A DNA stretch of 64,000 nt from Rhizobium sp. G21. GTDB lineage: Bacteria; Pseudomonadota; Alphaproteobacteria; Rhizobiales; Rhizobiaceae. Location: assembly GCF_014158035.1 (NCBI RefSeq), contig NZ_JACFXW010000001.1:4132001-4196000 (forward strand), in the 5' to 3' direction. A program made the position numbers and the translations under genes. Positions 28,023 through 36,606 of this stretch are shown one piece after another. Position 1 is the first letter of the stretch, and each line of letters begins with the position of its first letter. A model generated the notes under the pieces. The model did not search any database, was not told the origin of the DNA, and was given only the letters and a program-made list of their open reading frames with translations.

Positions 28023-28078
28023 CTGCAATTGAGCTGGGTCGGTTTGCGGGCGACCCAACCCGTGGGACGTAGGGTTTC

Positions 28079-28177
28079 AATGCGTTTCCCATCGAGATCT
28101 GCAAACTCGATGCCGTCGAGCCGCCGGCCTGCCCGACCGCCCGGCTCGCCGTCAATGTCGAGGGCGACAAGCAGTGA
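28079..28177 (+). pseudogene. Possible gene remnant
   Basis: A short open stretch reads 'NAFPIEICKLDAVEPPACPT' and continues to a stop at 28175. It has genome-like codon use and protein-like composition but no ribosome site and no recognisable N-terminus. It could be the tail of a decayed gene in the 291-bp gap between the terminator and the WYL regulator. This is a weak call. Confidence 0.25.
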
Positions 28178-28256
28178 TCCGGGTCGACAAGCTGACGGAG
28201 TGGAATTTATCGGAGCGGGGCGGACGACGCCTGAAATCTACTGTCGGCCCACCGGC

Positions 28257-28964
28257 TCATGGAGTGACGTGCGAACGGGAAAGTTCGATTTCACGCCAGT
28301 CGAGCCATTGCTGTCTCAGCTTATGCTTGGGAACGCCGATGTCGTCGTCGAGAACCTCAAGATCGACGATGCGCTCGGTGCGGAAATGGCGGAACGCCTG
28401 TTTTAATTCGCACCACGCAATCAACAGCGAACGCCCGTCCTCATAGCCGAGAAGCACGGGCCAAATGATACGGCGAGTTACCTCGCCACCAACGGCGCAA
28501 TAGTCGATTTGTATCTTTCGGCCTTCCCTGATCGCCCGCCTGGTTGGACGGCTATCGAACATTGCGTCTTTAAGGGCCTCGCTTGGCTTCAGGCCGACTG
28601 CGGGTTCGGCGATGAGGGGAAGGAGATCGCTCGATATCGTGGAGGCGATCTTGGCGACGACATCCCTGGCGGCATTGGTGATTGCGGCATCCCCCAGCTT
28701 CGCCACCAATTGGACCCCGAGCAAGACGGCCTCGATTTCATCAGGCGTCAGCATAAGTGGCGGCATGTCGAATTGCTTGTCGAGGACGTAACCGAACCCC
28801 GCCTCCCCGTCGATGGGAACGCGTTGGCCAATCAGATGCGCGATGTCACGATAGATGGTTCGGCGCGCGACCTCGAGTTCATCCGCAAGATGCGCCGAGG
28901 TGACGGGGCGGCTCGATCTGCGGAGTATCTGGATGATCTGAAAGAGGCGTTCCGCTTTTCGCAT
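28257..28964 (-). CDS. YafY-type HTH/WYL-domain regulator
   Basis: This 235-residue regulator has an N-terminal HTH_11 helix-turn-helix ('RLFQIIQILRRSSRPVTSAH', 'VARRTIYRDIAHL') and a C-terminal WYL domain ('AIREGRKIQIDYCAVGGEVT', 'IWPVLLGYEDGRSLLIAWCE'). WYL domains bind ligands or nucleic acid. The start at 28964 has an AGGAG site; an upstream ATG would add eight residues. It diverges from the VOC protein at 29052. YafY-glyoxalase pairs of this kind are common, so it probably controls its neighbour. Confidence 0.88.
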   Translation of the reverse strand: MRKAERLFQIIQILRRSSRPVTSAHLADELEVARRTIYRDIAHLIGQRVPIDGEAGFGYVLDKQFDMPPLMLTPDEIEAVLLGVQLVAKLGDAAITNAARDVVAKIASTISSDLLPLIAEPAVGLKPSEALKDAMFDSRPTRRAIREGRKIQIDYCAVGGEVTRRIIWPVLLGYEDGRSLLIAWCELKQAFRHFRTERIVDLEVLDDDIGVPKHKLRQQWLDWREIELSRSHVTP

Positions 28965-29051
28965 AACTGCTGACTCCTGCTGCCACAACGCTGGCAGCAG
29001 GACTGTGTCACAAATGCAGAGAAAGAACTCGGCCGATTGCAGGAGAATATC

Positions 29052-29453
29052 ATGAGATTTGCTTCCACCCGTCTCGTCGCCGCCGACATCAAACAGATGG
29101 TGGCCTTCTACGAGTTGGTGACACGCGTCCGCGCCGACTGGCTTGCGCCGGTCTTCGCCGAAATCGTGACGCCTGGTGGCGCCGCTTTGGCAATAGGCAG
29201 CGCGGAGACGGTCACACTGTTCAAGGAGGGCAGTGCGGAGCCGAGCGCCAACAAGACCGCCATTCTCGAGTTCATGGTGTCAGACGTCGATGCCGAATTC
29301 GCGCGGCTTAAAGATCATGTCGAGGTGGTGCACGAGCCAAAGGATTTGCCGTGGGGTAATCGCACGGTTCAGTTCTCCGACCCCGAGGGCACACGCGTCG
29401 CCCTTTATACACCGGTCACCGAGGCGGCGAAACGCCGCTTCAGCGGTCGCTGA
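29052..29453 (+). CDS. Glyoxalase/VOC-family protein
   Basis: In this 133-residue vicinal-oxygen-chelate protein, paired beta-alpha-beta-beta-beta units are visible, with 'ILEFMVSDVDAEFARLKDHV' and 'NRTVQFSDPEGTRVALYTPV' in the second half. Members bind metal or drugs or act as dioxygenases or lyases. There are no residues that allow a specific reaction to be named. AGGAG six bases ahead supports the start. It is divergent from the YafY/WYL regulator. Confidence 0.82.
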   Translation: MRFASTRLVAADIKQMVAFYELVTRVRADWLAPVFAEIVTPGGAALAIGSAETVTLFKEGSAEPSANKTAILEFMVSDVDAEFARLKDHVEVVHEPKDLPWGNRTVQFSDPEGTRVALYTPVTEAAKRRFSGR

Positions 29454-29788
29454 TCGGCTGTCGCGGCTGTTTGATGTGCGGCGCCAACACGTTTCATGGC
29501 CGAGGCGATCGGGTTGACGTTTTCGACCCTGGCGAACGAGGAACGGGAAGGCGAGCAGCGTTGGTGAGGGGCGGTCGCTGCGCGAGCGGCCGGACCCAGG
29601 ACGCGCGTCTTCCATCGTCTACCGCTGCGCGGCCTCCGCTAACCTGCCGGTAACGTTAAATCCACGCCACGCCCACGTCTTGTCCATTCAGCATCCTTGC
29701 TCGACGCCGATGAGCCGTTGCTTAACCGAATGTCAAAAGCTTGCTGTTAAACGGTTTTAGAGGGGCGCTATCCAGACAAGGGGCTTTT
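29454..29788. other. Intergenic region without recognised gene
   Basis: These 335 bases lie between the VOC protein and the two-receiver protein. No convincing coding frame, hairpin terminator or RNA gene is seen. The last 100 bases are more AT-rich and probably hold the promoter for 29789. Confidence 0.5.
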
Positions 29789-30619
29789 ATGGATTTCCTG
29801 GGTGTTTCCGGAATGCACTATTCCGGCGTGTCGTTGAAGGGCAGCCGCGTGATCGTCGCCGAGGACTCGGCGGTGTTCACCTCGATGATCAAGCAGCGGA
29901 TGAAGGAACTGCTTGAGATCGATGTCGAGATCTGCCGCGACTTCGAGGAGATGCAGAAGGCCAATGAGACGTCGGATGAGGAAATCCTGCTGGCGATCTC
30001 GAATATGAACCTGCCGGGGGCGGAGAAGGGCGAGGCGCTGAACTATCTCGTCGATGTCGGCATTCCCACCATCGTGTTCACCGGCACGCTGCAGGACGCC
30101 ACGCGCGACAAGCTGCTCGCCAACCAGATCGTCGACTACATCCTGAAGGACAGCGTCTTCGCCGTCGACATGCTGGTCGAAGCCGCCTGCCGTTTCCTGA
30201 CCAATCACCACCACCATGTGCTGATCGTCGACGACAGCCAGACGGCGCGGGCGCTTCTGACGACGCGCCTGAAGCGCTACAACTTCAAGGTCAGCGTCGC
30301 CGACAGCGGCCAGAAGGCGCTGGAAATCCTCAAATCCAATCGCGACATCAACCTGGTGATCACCGATTACAACATGCCCGATATAGACGGCTTCGAACTG
30401 ACCCGGCGCATCCGCTCCCATATCGGTTCGAACGAGATCCGCATCATCGGCGTGTCGTCGTCCACCGACCGGCTCTTGTCGGCGCGGTTCCTCAAGGCCG
30501 GCGGCAACGATTTCATGCTGCGTCCGTTCATCGACGAGGAATTCTATTGCCGCGTCAACCAGAACCTCGATACGCTGGCGCAGATGAAGTTCATGCTGGA
30601 TCGCCAGAAGCGCGCCTGA
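29789..30619 (+). CDS. Two-receiver-domain response regulator, first receiver degenerate
   Basis: In this 276-residue protein two REC domains stand in tandem with no output domain. REC1 (about 16-140) has 'VIVAEDSAVFTSMI', but at the phosphoacceptor position it reads 'LLAISNMNLPG', Asn replacing Asp, so it should not be phosphorylated. REC2 (about 145-265) keeps 'VLIVDDSQTARALL' and the acceptor Asp in 'LVITDYNMPDIDGFEL'; the usual Lys before Pro is Arg ('MLRPF'). AAGGGG precedes the start. Its REC1 is similar to REC1 of the diguanylate cyclase at 30910, so the pair is probably duplicated and cooperates in c-di-GMP or chemotaxis-like signalling. Confidence 0.85.
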   Translation: MDFLGVSGMHYSGVSLKGSRVIVAEDSAVFTSMIKQRMKELLEIDVEICRDFEEMQKANETSDEEILLAISNMNLPGAEKGEALNYLVDVGIPTIVFTGTLQDATRDKLLANQIVDYILKDSVFAVDMLVEAACRFLTNHHHHVLIVDDSQTARALLTTRLKRYNFKVSVADSGQKALEILKSNRDINLVITDYNMPDIDGFELTRRIRSHIGSNEIRIIGVSSSTDRLLSARFLKAGGNDFMLRPFIDEEFYCRVNQNLDTLAQMKFMLDRQKRA

Positions 30620-30909
30620 GCGCGGAAATCGACTGCGGCGGCCGGGCGAATTCGATGTTCGGACGCCGTCTTTTCCATCAGCTGATATGAATATAAATTC
30701 AAGGCCGCCGCGTGTTCATGCTTCCCTCATAGGATGTGTCTCGCCTGATCATTTTTGGTGGCATTTCGCGAATATCCCGAATTTCCCCAAGGGCCCGACA
30801 GCTGCTTTACGTTGCGTTAAGAGGTGACCCCCATATTTTAATCACATGAGCAGGGGTTGCAATTATCGGATGTAGATCCGCTCGGCCCCACCGATCGCCG
30901 CTGCGATCG

Positions 30910-32268
30910 ATGTTTTCGTTGTTTGAGGGGTGGGCCCTGTCATTGTTGTGGGATCCGACACGAAGCGCCGGAAGTGCGGCAGCGAAGCGGTCAGGCCGTA
31001 TCTTGCTCGTCGAAGACACGCGCTTTTATTCCACCGCCATCCGCGATCGGCTGGAGCGGCGGCTGAACAGCGATGTTCATCACAGCCCGACGCTCGCCGG
31101 CGTCATGCGGTTGATCGAGGCCGAGGGCGACGCCTTCGACCTCGCGATCCTCGACCTCTGCCAGGCCGACGCCGCCAATGGCGAGGCGCTGGATTTCGTG
31201 ATGAGCCGCGGCATCCCTTCGATCGTGTTCAGCGGCATCTCCAGCGACCGCAAACGCGACGAGTTGCTTGCCCGCGAGGTGGTGGATTATGTTCCGAAAT
31301 GCTCCTCGGGCTCCATCGATCTCCTCGTCCGCGCCGTCGAGCGGTTCCTGTCCTATGCATCCGCTTCCATCCTGGTCTATGATCAGCGCGGGTCGCGTTC
31401 GCCATTGATCGAGAACCTCGAGGGTGGAGCGCATCCGTTCACCGTCGCGTCGCGCGAGAGCGAAGTCATGCGCATCCTCGATCATTCCGACGGGGTGCAA
31501 CTGGCGCTGATCGATGCGGATGTCGGCATGGGCGCATGCGCCGCCTTCATCGACCGCGTCCAGCAGCGCTATCCGCAGGATCGGCTGCGGATCATCGGCT
31601 TTTCCACCCGTCAACGCGACGGCGATGTTGCGGAGTTCTTTCGCGCCGGTGGAGACGACTTCGTTCATCTGCCGGTCGTGACGTCCGAGTTGCTCGGCCG
31701 CATCGATCACATGCTGGCGATGCAGGCGCATATTCACGCGCTGCGGCGCATGGCGTCGCGCGACTACCTCACCGATCTCTACAATCGCAGGTATTTTTAT
31801 GAGCTCGGACCGAAGATGGTCGAAACGGGGCTGCGCCAGGGGCAGGCGCTCGCCATGGGCCTGCTCGACATCGATCACTTCAAGCGGCTCAACGACACCT
31901 ATGGGCATGAGATCGGCGACGTGGTGCTGAAGTCGGTGGCAAAGCGCCTGGTGCAACATGTCGCCAACTCGACGCATATCGCGGCGCGGCTCGGCGGCGA
32001 GGAATTCGGCGTGCTGTTCGTCGGGCTCGACATCGAACAGGCGCTCGCCTCCTGCGAGAAGCTGCGCCAGGATATCGGCGATATCCGCATCGTGGTCGGC
32101 GACGAGGAAATTTCCGTCACCGTCTCGATGGGACTGGCGGCGATCAGCGACGAGGAAAGCTTCGACAACTATTTGAACGCCGCCGACCAGTATCTTTATC
32201 TCGCCAAGAATTCCGGCCGCAATCGTGTGTTCTCGGACTATCAGGTCGCCCGCATGGCGGCGGCCTGA
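30910..32268 (+). CDS. Diguanylate cyclase with two receiver domains (REC-REC-GGDEF)
   Basis: This 452-residue protein is PleD-like in layout. REC1 (about 32-150) is intact ('ILLVEDTRFYSTAI', acceptor Asp in 'LAILDLCQADAANGEAL'). REC2 (about 155-275) is partly degenerate: 'ILVYDQRG' lacks the second acidic residue, and the conserved Lys is missing ('FVHLPV'). The GGDEF domain (about 285-445) has the active site 'ARLGGEEFGVLF' and 'DIDHFKRLNDTYGHEIGD'. It makes c-di-GMP, with REC-mediated dimer activation. It follows the two-receiver protein at 29789, and the intact and degenerate receivers are mirrored between the two. No strong ribosome site is visible, so the start at 30910 is less certain. 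Confidence 0.88.
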   Translation: MFSLFEGWALSLLWDPTRSAGSAAAKRSGRILLVEDTRFYSTAIRDRLERRLNSDVHHSPTLAGVMRLIEAEGDAFDLAILDLCQADAANGEALDFVMSRGIPSIVFSGISSDRKRDELLAREVVDYVPKCSSGSIDLLVRAVERFLSYASASILVYDQRGSRSPLIENLEGGAHPFTVASRESEVMRILDHSDGVQLALIDADVGMGACAAFIDRVQQRYPQDRLRIIGFSTRQRDGDVAEFFRAGGDDFVHLPVVTSELLGRIDHMLAMQAHIHALRRMASRDYLTDLYNRRYFYELGPKMVETGLRQGQALAMGLLDIDHFKRLNDTYGHEIGDVVLKSVAKRLVQHVANSTHIAARLGGEEFGVLFVGLDIEQALASCEKLRQDIGDIRIVVGDEEISVTVSMGLAAISDEESFDNYLNAADQYLYLAKNSGRNRVFSDYQVARMAAA

Positions 32269-32296
32269 CGCTCGAACGTCCGGATGTCCGGCGTCG

Positions 32297-33345
32297 TCAC
32301 ATGACGGCGCCGTTGACGCTCGGCATGGTGGCGAGCTGCTTGCGATCGGCGCGCTCCTGCTGCGGCGAGCGACCGTAGAGTTCACGATAGCATTTCGAGA
32401 AATGCGAGGCCGAGACGAAGCCGCAGGCGACCGCCACTTCCACGACCGGCATCGACGATTGCACCAGCAGATGGCGGGCGCGATCGAGACGGATTTCGAG
32501 ATAATAGCGCGCGCCGGCGAACGGCCCATTTCCTGGCGGAACAGTCGTTCGATCTGGCGACGCGACAGGCCGGCCTTGTCGGCGATATCGACCAGCGACA
32601 AGGGCTCGGCGAGGTTGTTTTCCATGATCTCGATGATCGACAGGACCTTGGAGTTCTGCACGCCGAGGCGAGCCCTGAGCGGCAGGCGCTGGCGATCCGT
32701 CGCAGAGCGGACGCGATCGGTGAGATGCTGTTCGCAGACGCGATTGACAAGATTGTCGCCGAAATCCTCGCGGATGAAATAGAGCATCATGTCCAGCGAG
32801 GCGGTGCCGCCGGCGCAGGTGTAGACATTGCCGTCGATCTCGAACAGATCGGCATGCACATCCGCCTGCGGAAAGGCCTCGGCGAAGCCCGGAAGGTTTT
32901 CCCAGTGGATGGCGCAGCGCTTGTTGTTGAGCAGCCCCGCCTGGGCCAGCACATGCGCTCCGGTGCACAGGCTGCCGACCGCGATACCCCGGTTGAAGAC
33001 TTCGCGCAGATAGGCGTTGACCGACTTGTTGCGGAAATCCTCGACATAGATGCCCGAGCACATCAGCACCATGTTGGGACGGTTTTCGCCCGTCAGGTTC
33101 TTGCGCTCGTCCATCAGCGACGTCTTGGCTTCCAGGCCGATCCCGGACGAGGAATAGACCTTCTGCCCATCGACCGAACAGAGCCGCCATTGATAGGCCT
33201 CGTAGCCCAGCATGCGGTTGGCGATGCGGAGAGTCTCCACGGCGGCGGAGAAGGGCAGCATGGTGAAATTGGGCACCAGGAAGAAGACGATCGTCCGCTT
33301 CACCTGCTGTGTCTTCTTGGAAACGGAGTAGCTTTCGGGCCGCAT
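32297..33345 (-). CDS. GbdR-like AraC-family regulator (GATase1/AraC), frameshifted
   Basis: About 348 residues after repair. The N-terminal DJ-1/PfpI-like domain (about 12-190) has 'VGSLCTGAHVLAQAGLLNNK' and 'TCAGGTASLDMMLYFIREDF'. The C-terminal AraC HTH pair has 'DIADKAGLSRRQIERLFRQE' and 'VACGFVSASHFSKCYRELYG'. This is the architecture of GbdR, the glycine-betaine/dimethylglycine regulator of Pseudomonas. The frame is disturbed in the alternating GC tract 32507-32515, where 'MGRSP-AR' should continue 'YYLEIRLDRARHLL'. The start is at 33345. Given the demethylase-rich surroundings, it is a candidate activator of betaine catabolism; GlxA-type regulators of other amines are an alternative. 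Confidence 0.83.
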
Positions 33346-33523
33346 GGCAGGTGAATCCTCGTCTGTCGCTGAGAAACAAAGTGGTCTGAATGCGTCACTT
33401 TGCAATGGCCTTATGGCGACAGTTTATATCTTTTTTGCGGCGGCGAGATTTTGTTCCATGTTTCGGAGCTTATATTTCCGCGCAGGCAGGCGGATTTTCT
33501 CTTTTGGAAATAAGGATTCCTCA

Positions 33524-33558
33524 AAAGAAAAGGGACCCGGTTTTGTCGCCGGATCCCT
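33524..33558 (-). terminator. Terminator downstream of the DUF1127 gene
   Basis: On the minus strand GGGATCCGG pairs with CCGGGTCCC (one G-U) around an eight-base loop, followed by TTTTCTTTT. It begins 24 bases after the stop of the DUF1127 gene. Confidence 0.75.
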
Positions 33559-33581
33559 GATATCGATGGCGTCGGGCGGCG

Positions 33582-33782
33582 TCACTTCTCATTCATGCGC
33601 TCCGCGCCGGGAAACCCGACGTCCTTCATGACGTCGAAAGGAACGTTTTCGAGCGACAACAAATCCTGACGGGCGCGCCAACGCTCTGAAATGCCGTACA
33701 GAAATGCTGCGACGAAGGCGCGTGTCCGATGCAGCGCGCCGTGCGAACCCGTAAAACCGGTCTCTAGACTGGACAAAGCCAT
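33582..33782 (-). CDS. DUF1127 small protein
   Basis: This 66-residue protein has the DUF1127 end signature, 'RQDLLSLENVPFDVMKDVG', in which Arg-, Leu- and Asp-rich helices close with 'DVGF'. Short DUF1127 proteins of alphaproteobacteria bind RNA or act in stress, phosphate and C1 regulation; this one has a longer, less conserved N-terminus. AGGAG seven bases upstream fixes the start at 33782. It is a monocistronic unit with its own terminator. Confidence 0.85.
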   Translation of the reverse strand: MALSSLETGFTGSHGALHRTRAFVAAFLYGISERWRARQDLLSLENVPFDVMKDVGFPGAERMNEK

Positions 33783-33904
33783 GATGAAACTCCTTTCCGC
33801 TTTGCTGACAGTCGGAGTATCGCGCCGTCCAATCCATAAGACAAACGAATATATGTGAACCTAGATATCAGTAATTTTGACGTATCGCGCTGGGGTCGTC
33901 GGCC

Positions 33905-35339
33905 TCACGCAAACTTCTGCAGAATTGCGAGCATGCGCCGGGCCAGCGCGCCGTAAGGAGGATAGAGTAGACCGCCGGCGCCGAAGCGGGACTGAATGAA
34001 AACCGTTTTTTCCTTGCTGAGCGCCCTGAACCCATGTTCGCCGTGATAATGGCCGTAACCGGAGGCGCCTACGCCGCCGAACGGCAATCCGTCCTGGGCG
34101 AGATGCAGGATGACGTCATTGACGGTGACGCCGCCGGAGATCGTATTGGCCAGAACCTGGTCGCGAACACGGGCATCCTCGCCGAACCAGTAGAGCGCCA
34201 GCGGTCTTTCACCGTCGTTGACCTGCGAGATCGCATCCTCCACGCGGTCATAGGGCAGGATGGGCAGAAGCGGACCGAAGATCTCCTCCCGCATCACCGC
34301 CATGTCCTTCGTCGCATTCAGGATCAGGGCCGGGGGTAAGATGCGGTTCGCGTCATCGGGTTCGCCGAGCCAGATCACCTCCGCGCCCTGTTGCCGCGCC
34401 TCGGCGGCGATCTGCTTCAGCCGTTCATAATGCCGGGGGCGATGATGCTGGTGTAATCCGGATTTTGGGAGAAGGACGGATATTGTTGCAGCATCGCCGC
34501 CTTCAGCGCTTCGACCGTTTCGCCGAGGCGCGCGCGCGGGGTGAGCACATAATCGGGCGCGACGCAGGTCTGGCCGGAATTGAGGAGCTTTCCCCAGGCC
34601 AGCCGGCCGGCCGTGCGCCTCAGGTCGGCAGAGGCGTCGATGATGGCGGGGACTTGCCGCCGAGTTCGAGGGTGACGGGGGTGAGGTTGCGCCCGGCGAC
34701 TTCTGCGACTTTTCGGCCGACGCCGGTCGATCCGGTGAAAATCAGGTGGTCGAAGGGCAAGGCGGTGAAGGCGGCAGCCACATCCGCACCGCCGGTGACG
34801 ACAGTCACTTCGTCGTCGCGAAACGTTTCCGCAACAGCGCGGGCCAGCGCGGCGCCGAAGGCCGGGGTATATTCGGACGGCTTCAGCATGGCCCGATTGC
34901 CGGCGGCGAGCGCCCCGACCAGCGGGCTCAGAAGCAGTTGCAGCGGATAATTCCACGGCGCGATGATGCCGACCACTCCGAGCGGCTGGCGATGGATATG
35001 GGCGCGACCGGGCTGGAACGCCCAGGAAACGCCGACGCGTTCGGGCTTCATCCATGATTTGAGATGTCGCCGCGCATGGCGCAAGGCCGCGCGCACGGTC
35101 ATGGTTTCGGTCAAGCCTGTCACGATGGCGTCACGACGGCCGAAGTCGGCGTCTATGGCGCGGGCGAAGGCGTCCTGGTGGGCGACGAGCAGGCTTTCTA
35201 GACGGTCGAGCCGGTCACGCCGCACAGCGAAAGACGGCGACATGTCTCCCCGATAGGCCATTTGCTGCCGGGCGAGCAGGGTGGTCAGACTCTGCATATC
35301 TGCATCCGCGACCTGCGGCGTCTCCTGATGGATCGTCAT
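33905..35339 (-). CDS. Coniferyl-type aldehyde dehydrogenase, two frameshifts
   Basis: About 478 residues after repair, the normal length. ALDH landmarks: 'APWNYPLQLLLSPLVGALAA', 'FTGSTGVGRKVAEVAG', 'LELGGKSP' with the general-base Glu, 'LNSGQTCVAPDYVL' with the catalytic Cys, and 'GPLLPILPY'. The pattern is closest to coniferyl aldehyde/YwdH-like dehydrogenases. One base is missing in the G4 run 34648-34651 and another in the G5 run 34435-34439; both fixes join conserved sequence. GGAGG precedes the start. It is divergent from a LysR regulator. It oxidises an aromatic or aliphatic aldehyde; a C1 or betaine-aldehyde role is possible but not indicated. Confidence 0.85.
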
Positions 35340-35510
35340 TCGTTTCCTCCCGGCTCATTCGGCGCTCTTTCAAACATGAGCATATATCAGTCTTTGCGTG
35401 CCGGACTAGGCCGTCGTCAAGAGCGCGCGTGACGAGGATTGTCGACCGGACAACGAGGTCGTCAAGACGAGGGATTGACGAAAATCTGGAATTGAGGTTC
35501 AATGAAACGC

Positions 35511-35527
35511 AATGAAGCAGCTTCATT
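35511..35527. promoter_or_regulatory. Palindromic operator-like site in LysR/ALDH promoter region
   Basis: AATGAAGC-A-GCTTCATT is a perfect 17-base palindrome, 27 bases before the LysR start and within the divergent region shared with the aldehyde dehydrogenase. Related TTCAATGAA bases lie just upstream. It is a good candidate LysR binding site. Confidence 0.5.
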
Positions 35528-35554
35528 TGTGAGATTTTCTGAAGGGTCGACCCG

Positions 35555-36466
35555 ATGGCTTCGCAGATCGCCTCCACGCTCCCGACACTCGAGCTCGATA
35601 TTCTCAAGACATTCGTCGCGATCGCCGACACCGGCAATTTCACCACCGCCGCCGAGCGGGTGTTCCGGACGCCGTCGGCGGTGTCGATGCAGATCAAGAA
35701 ACTCGAGGATCAACTCGGCGTCAGCCTGTTTCGGCGAGACGCGCGCTCGGTGACCCTGACGCATCATGGCGAGGTGCTGCTCGGCTATGCCCGGCGCATG
35801 CTGGCGATGAATTACGAAGTGGTGTCGCGTTTCGTCACGCCGGACATGGCGGGCGTGGTCAGGCTCGGGTCTCCCGACGATATCGGCACGCTGATGCTGC
35901 CGGCGATTCTCAAGCATTTCGGCGAAATGTTTCCGTCGCTCGCCGTCGACGTGACGATCGACAATTCCGTGCCGCTGCGGAGAGCGCTGGCGGAGGGCAA
36001 GCTCGACCTGACTTTGTTCAATTTCCTCGATCCCAGCATTTCGCCCAATCCCGCCGAACGGGTGATGACCGAGCAACTGGTCTGGGTGGGCAAGAAGAAC
36101 GGCCGGGCGCATCTGCGTGATCCGCTGCCCCTGTCGGTGTGGAACGAAGGCTGCATCTGGAGGAAGCGCGCCATCGAGGAATTGACCCGTTCGGCGCGGC
36201 CGTTTCGCATCGCCTATTTCTGCGGACATCATATGGGGCAACTCGCCGCGATCCAGGCCGACCTCGCCATTGCGCCGCTGGCCCGCTTCATGGTGCAATC
36301 CGACATGACCGTGCTCGGCGAGGCCGAAGGGCTCCCGAATATGGGTCATTACGATATCGGTCTCGCAGTCGGCGAAGAGGCGTCCGCGCCGGTGAGGGCG
36401 GTCGCCGATTATATCCGCATGACGCTCGCCGATCGCGGCCTGGAGCGCCTGACGGCAGCGGCGTAA
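35555..36466 (+). CDS. LysR-family transcriptional regulator
   Basis: This 303-residue regulator has an N-terminal winged HTH ('LDILKTFVAIADTGNFTTAA', 'TPSAVSMQIKKLEDQLGVSLF') and a C-terminal substrate-binding domain ('VVRLGSPDDIGTLMLPAILK', 'LTLFNFLDPS'). It is transcribed away from the coniferyl-type aldehyde dehydrogenase, with a perfect palindrome between them, so that gene is the likely target. The effector is unknown. It has normal length and no frameshift. Confidence 0.88.
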   Translation: MASQIASTLPTLELDILKTFVAIADTGNFTTAAERVFRTPSAVSMQIKKLEDQLGVSLFRRDARSVTLTHHGEVLLGYARRMLAMNYEVVSRFVTPDMAGVVRLGSPDDIGTLMLPAILKHFGEMFPSLAVDVTIDNSVPLRRALAEGKLDLTLFNFLDPSISPNPAERVMTEQLVWVGKKNGRAHLRDPLPLSVWNEGCIWRKRAIEELTRSARPFRIAYFCGHHMGQLAAIQADLAIAPLARFMVQSDMTVLGEAEGLPNMGHYDIGLAVGEEASAPVRAVADYIRMTLADRGLERLTAAA

Positions 36467-36606
36467 ACTGCCCTTGTCGCCGGGTTCGCTCCTTCCCGTG
36501 TGGACGAGGGGGCGCTTCCCGGGCCTCGGCAGTCATCAGACTGTCATCCGTCCGACATAGATGATCATCGTTTTCAAGATAACCCTTCTCAACTCATGGG
36601 TAAACG

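Noticed and set aside
36490..36560. Second PHO box before the large RTX gene (AGTCATCAGAC / TGTCATCCGTC)
   Set aside because: The two half-sites are 11 bases apart but lack the A/T spacer and match the consensus poorly.
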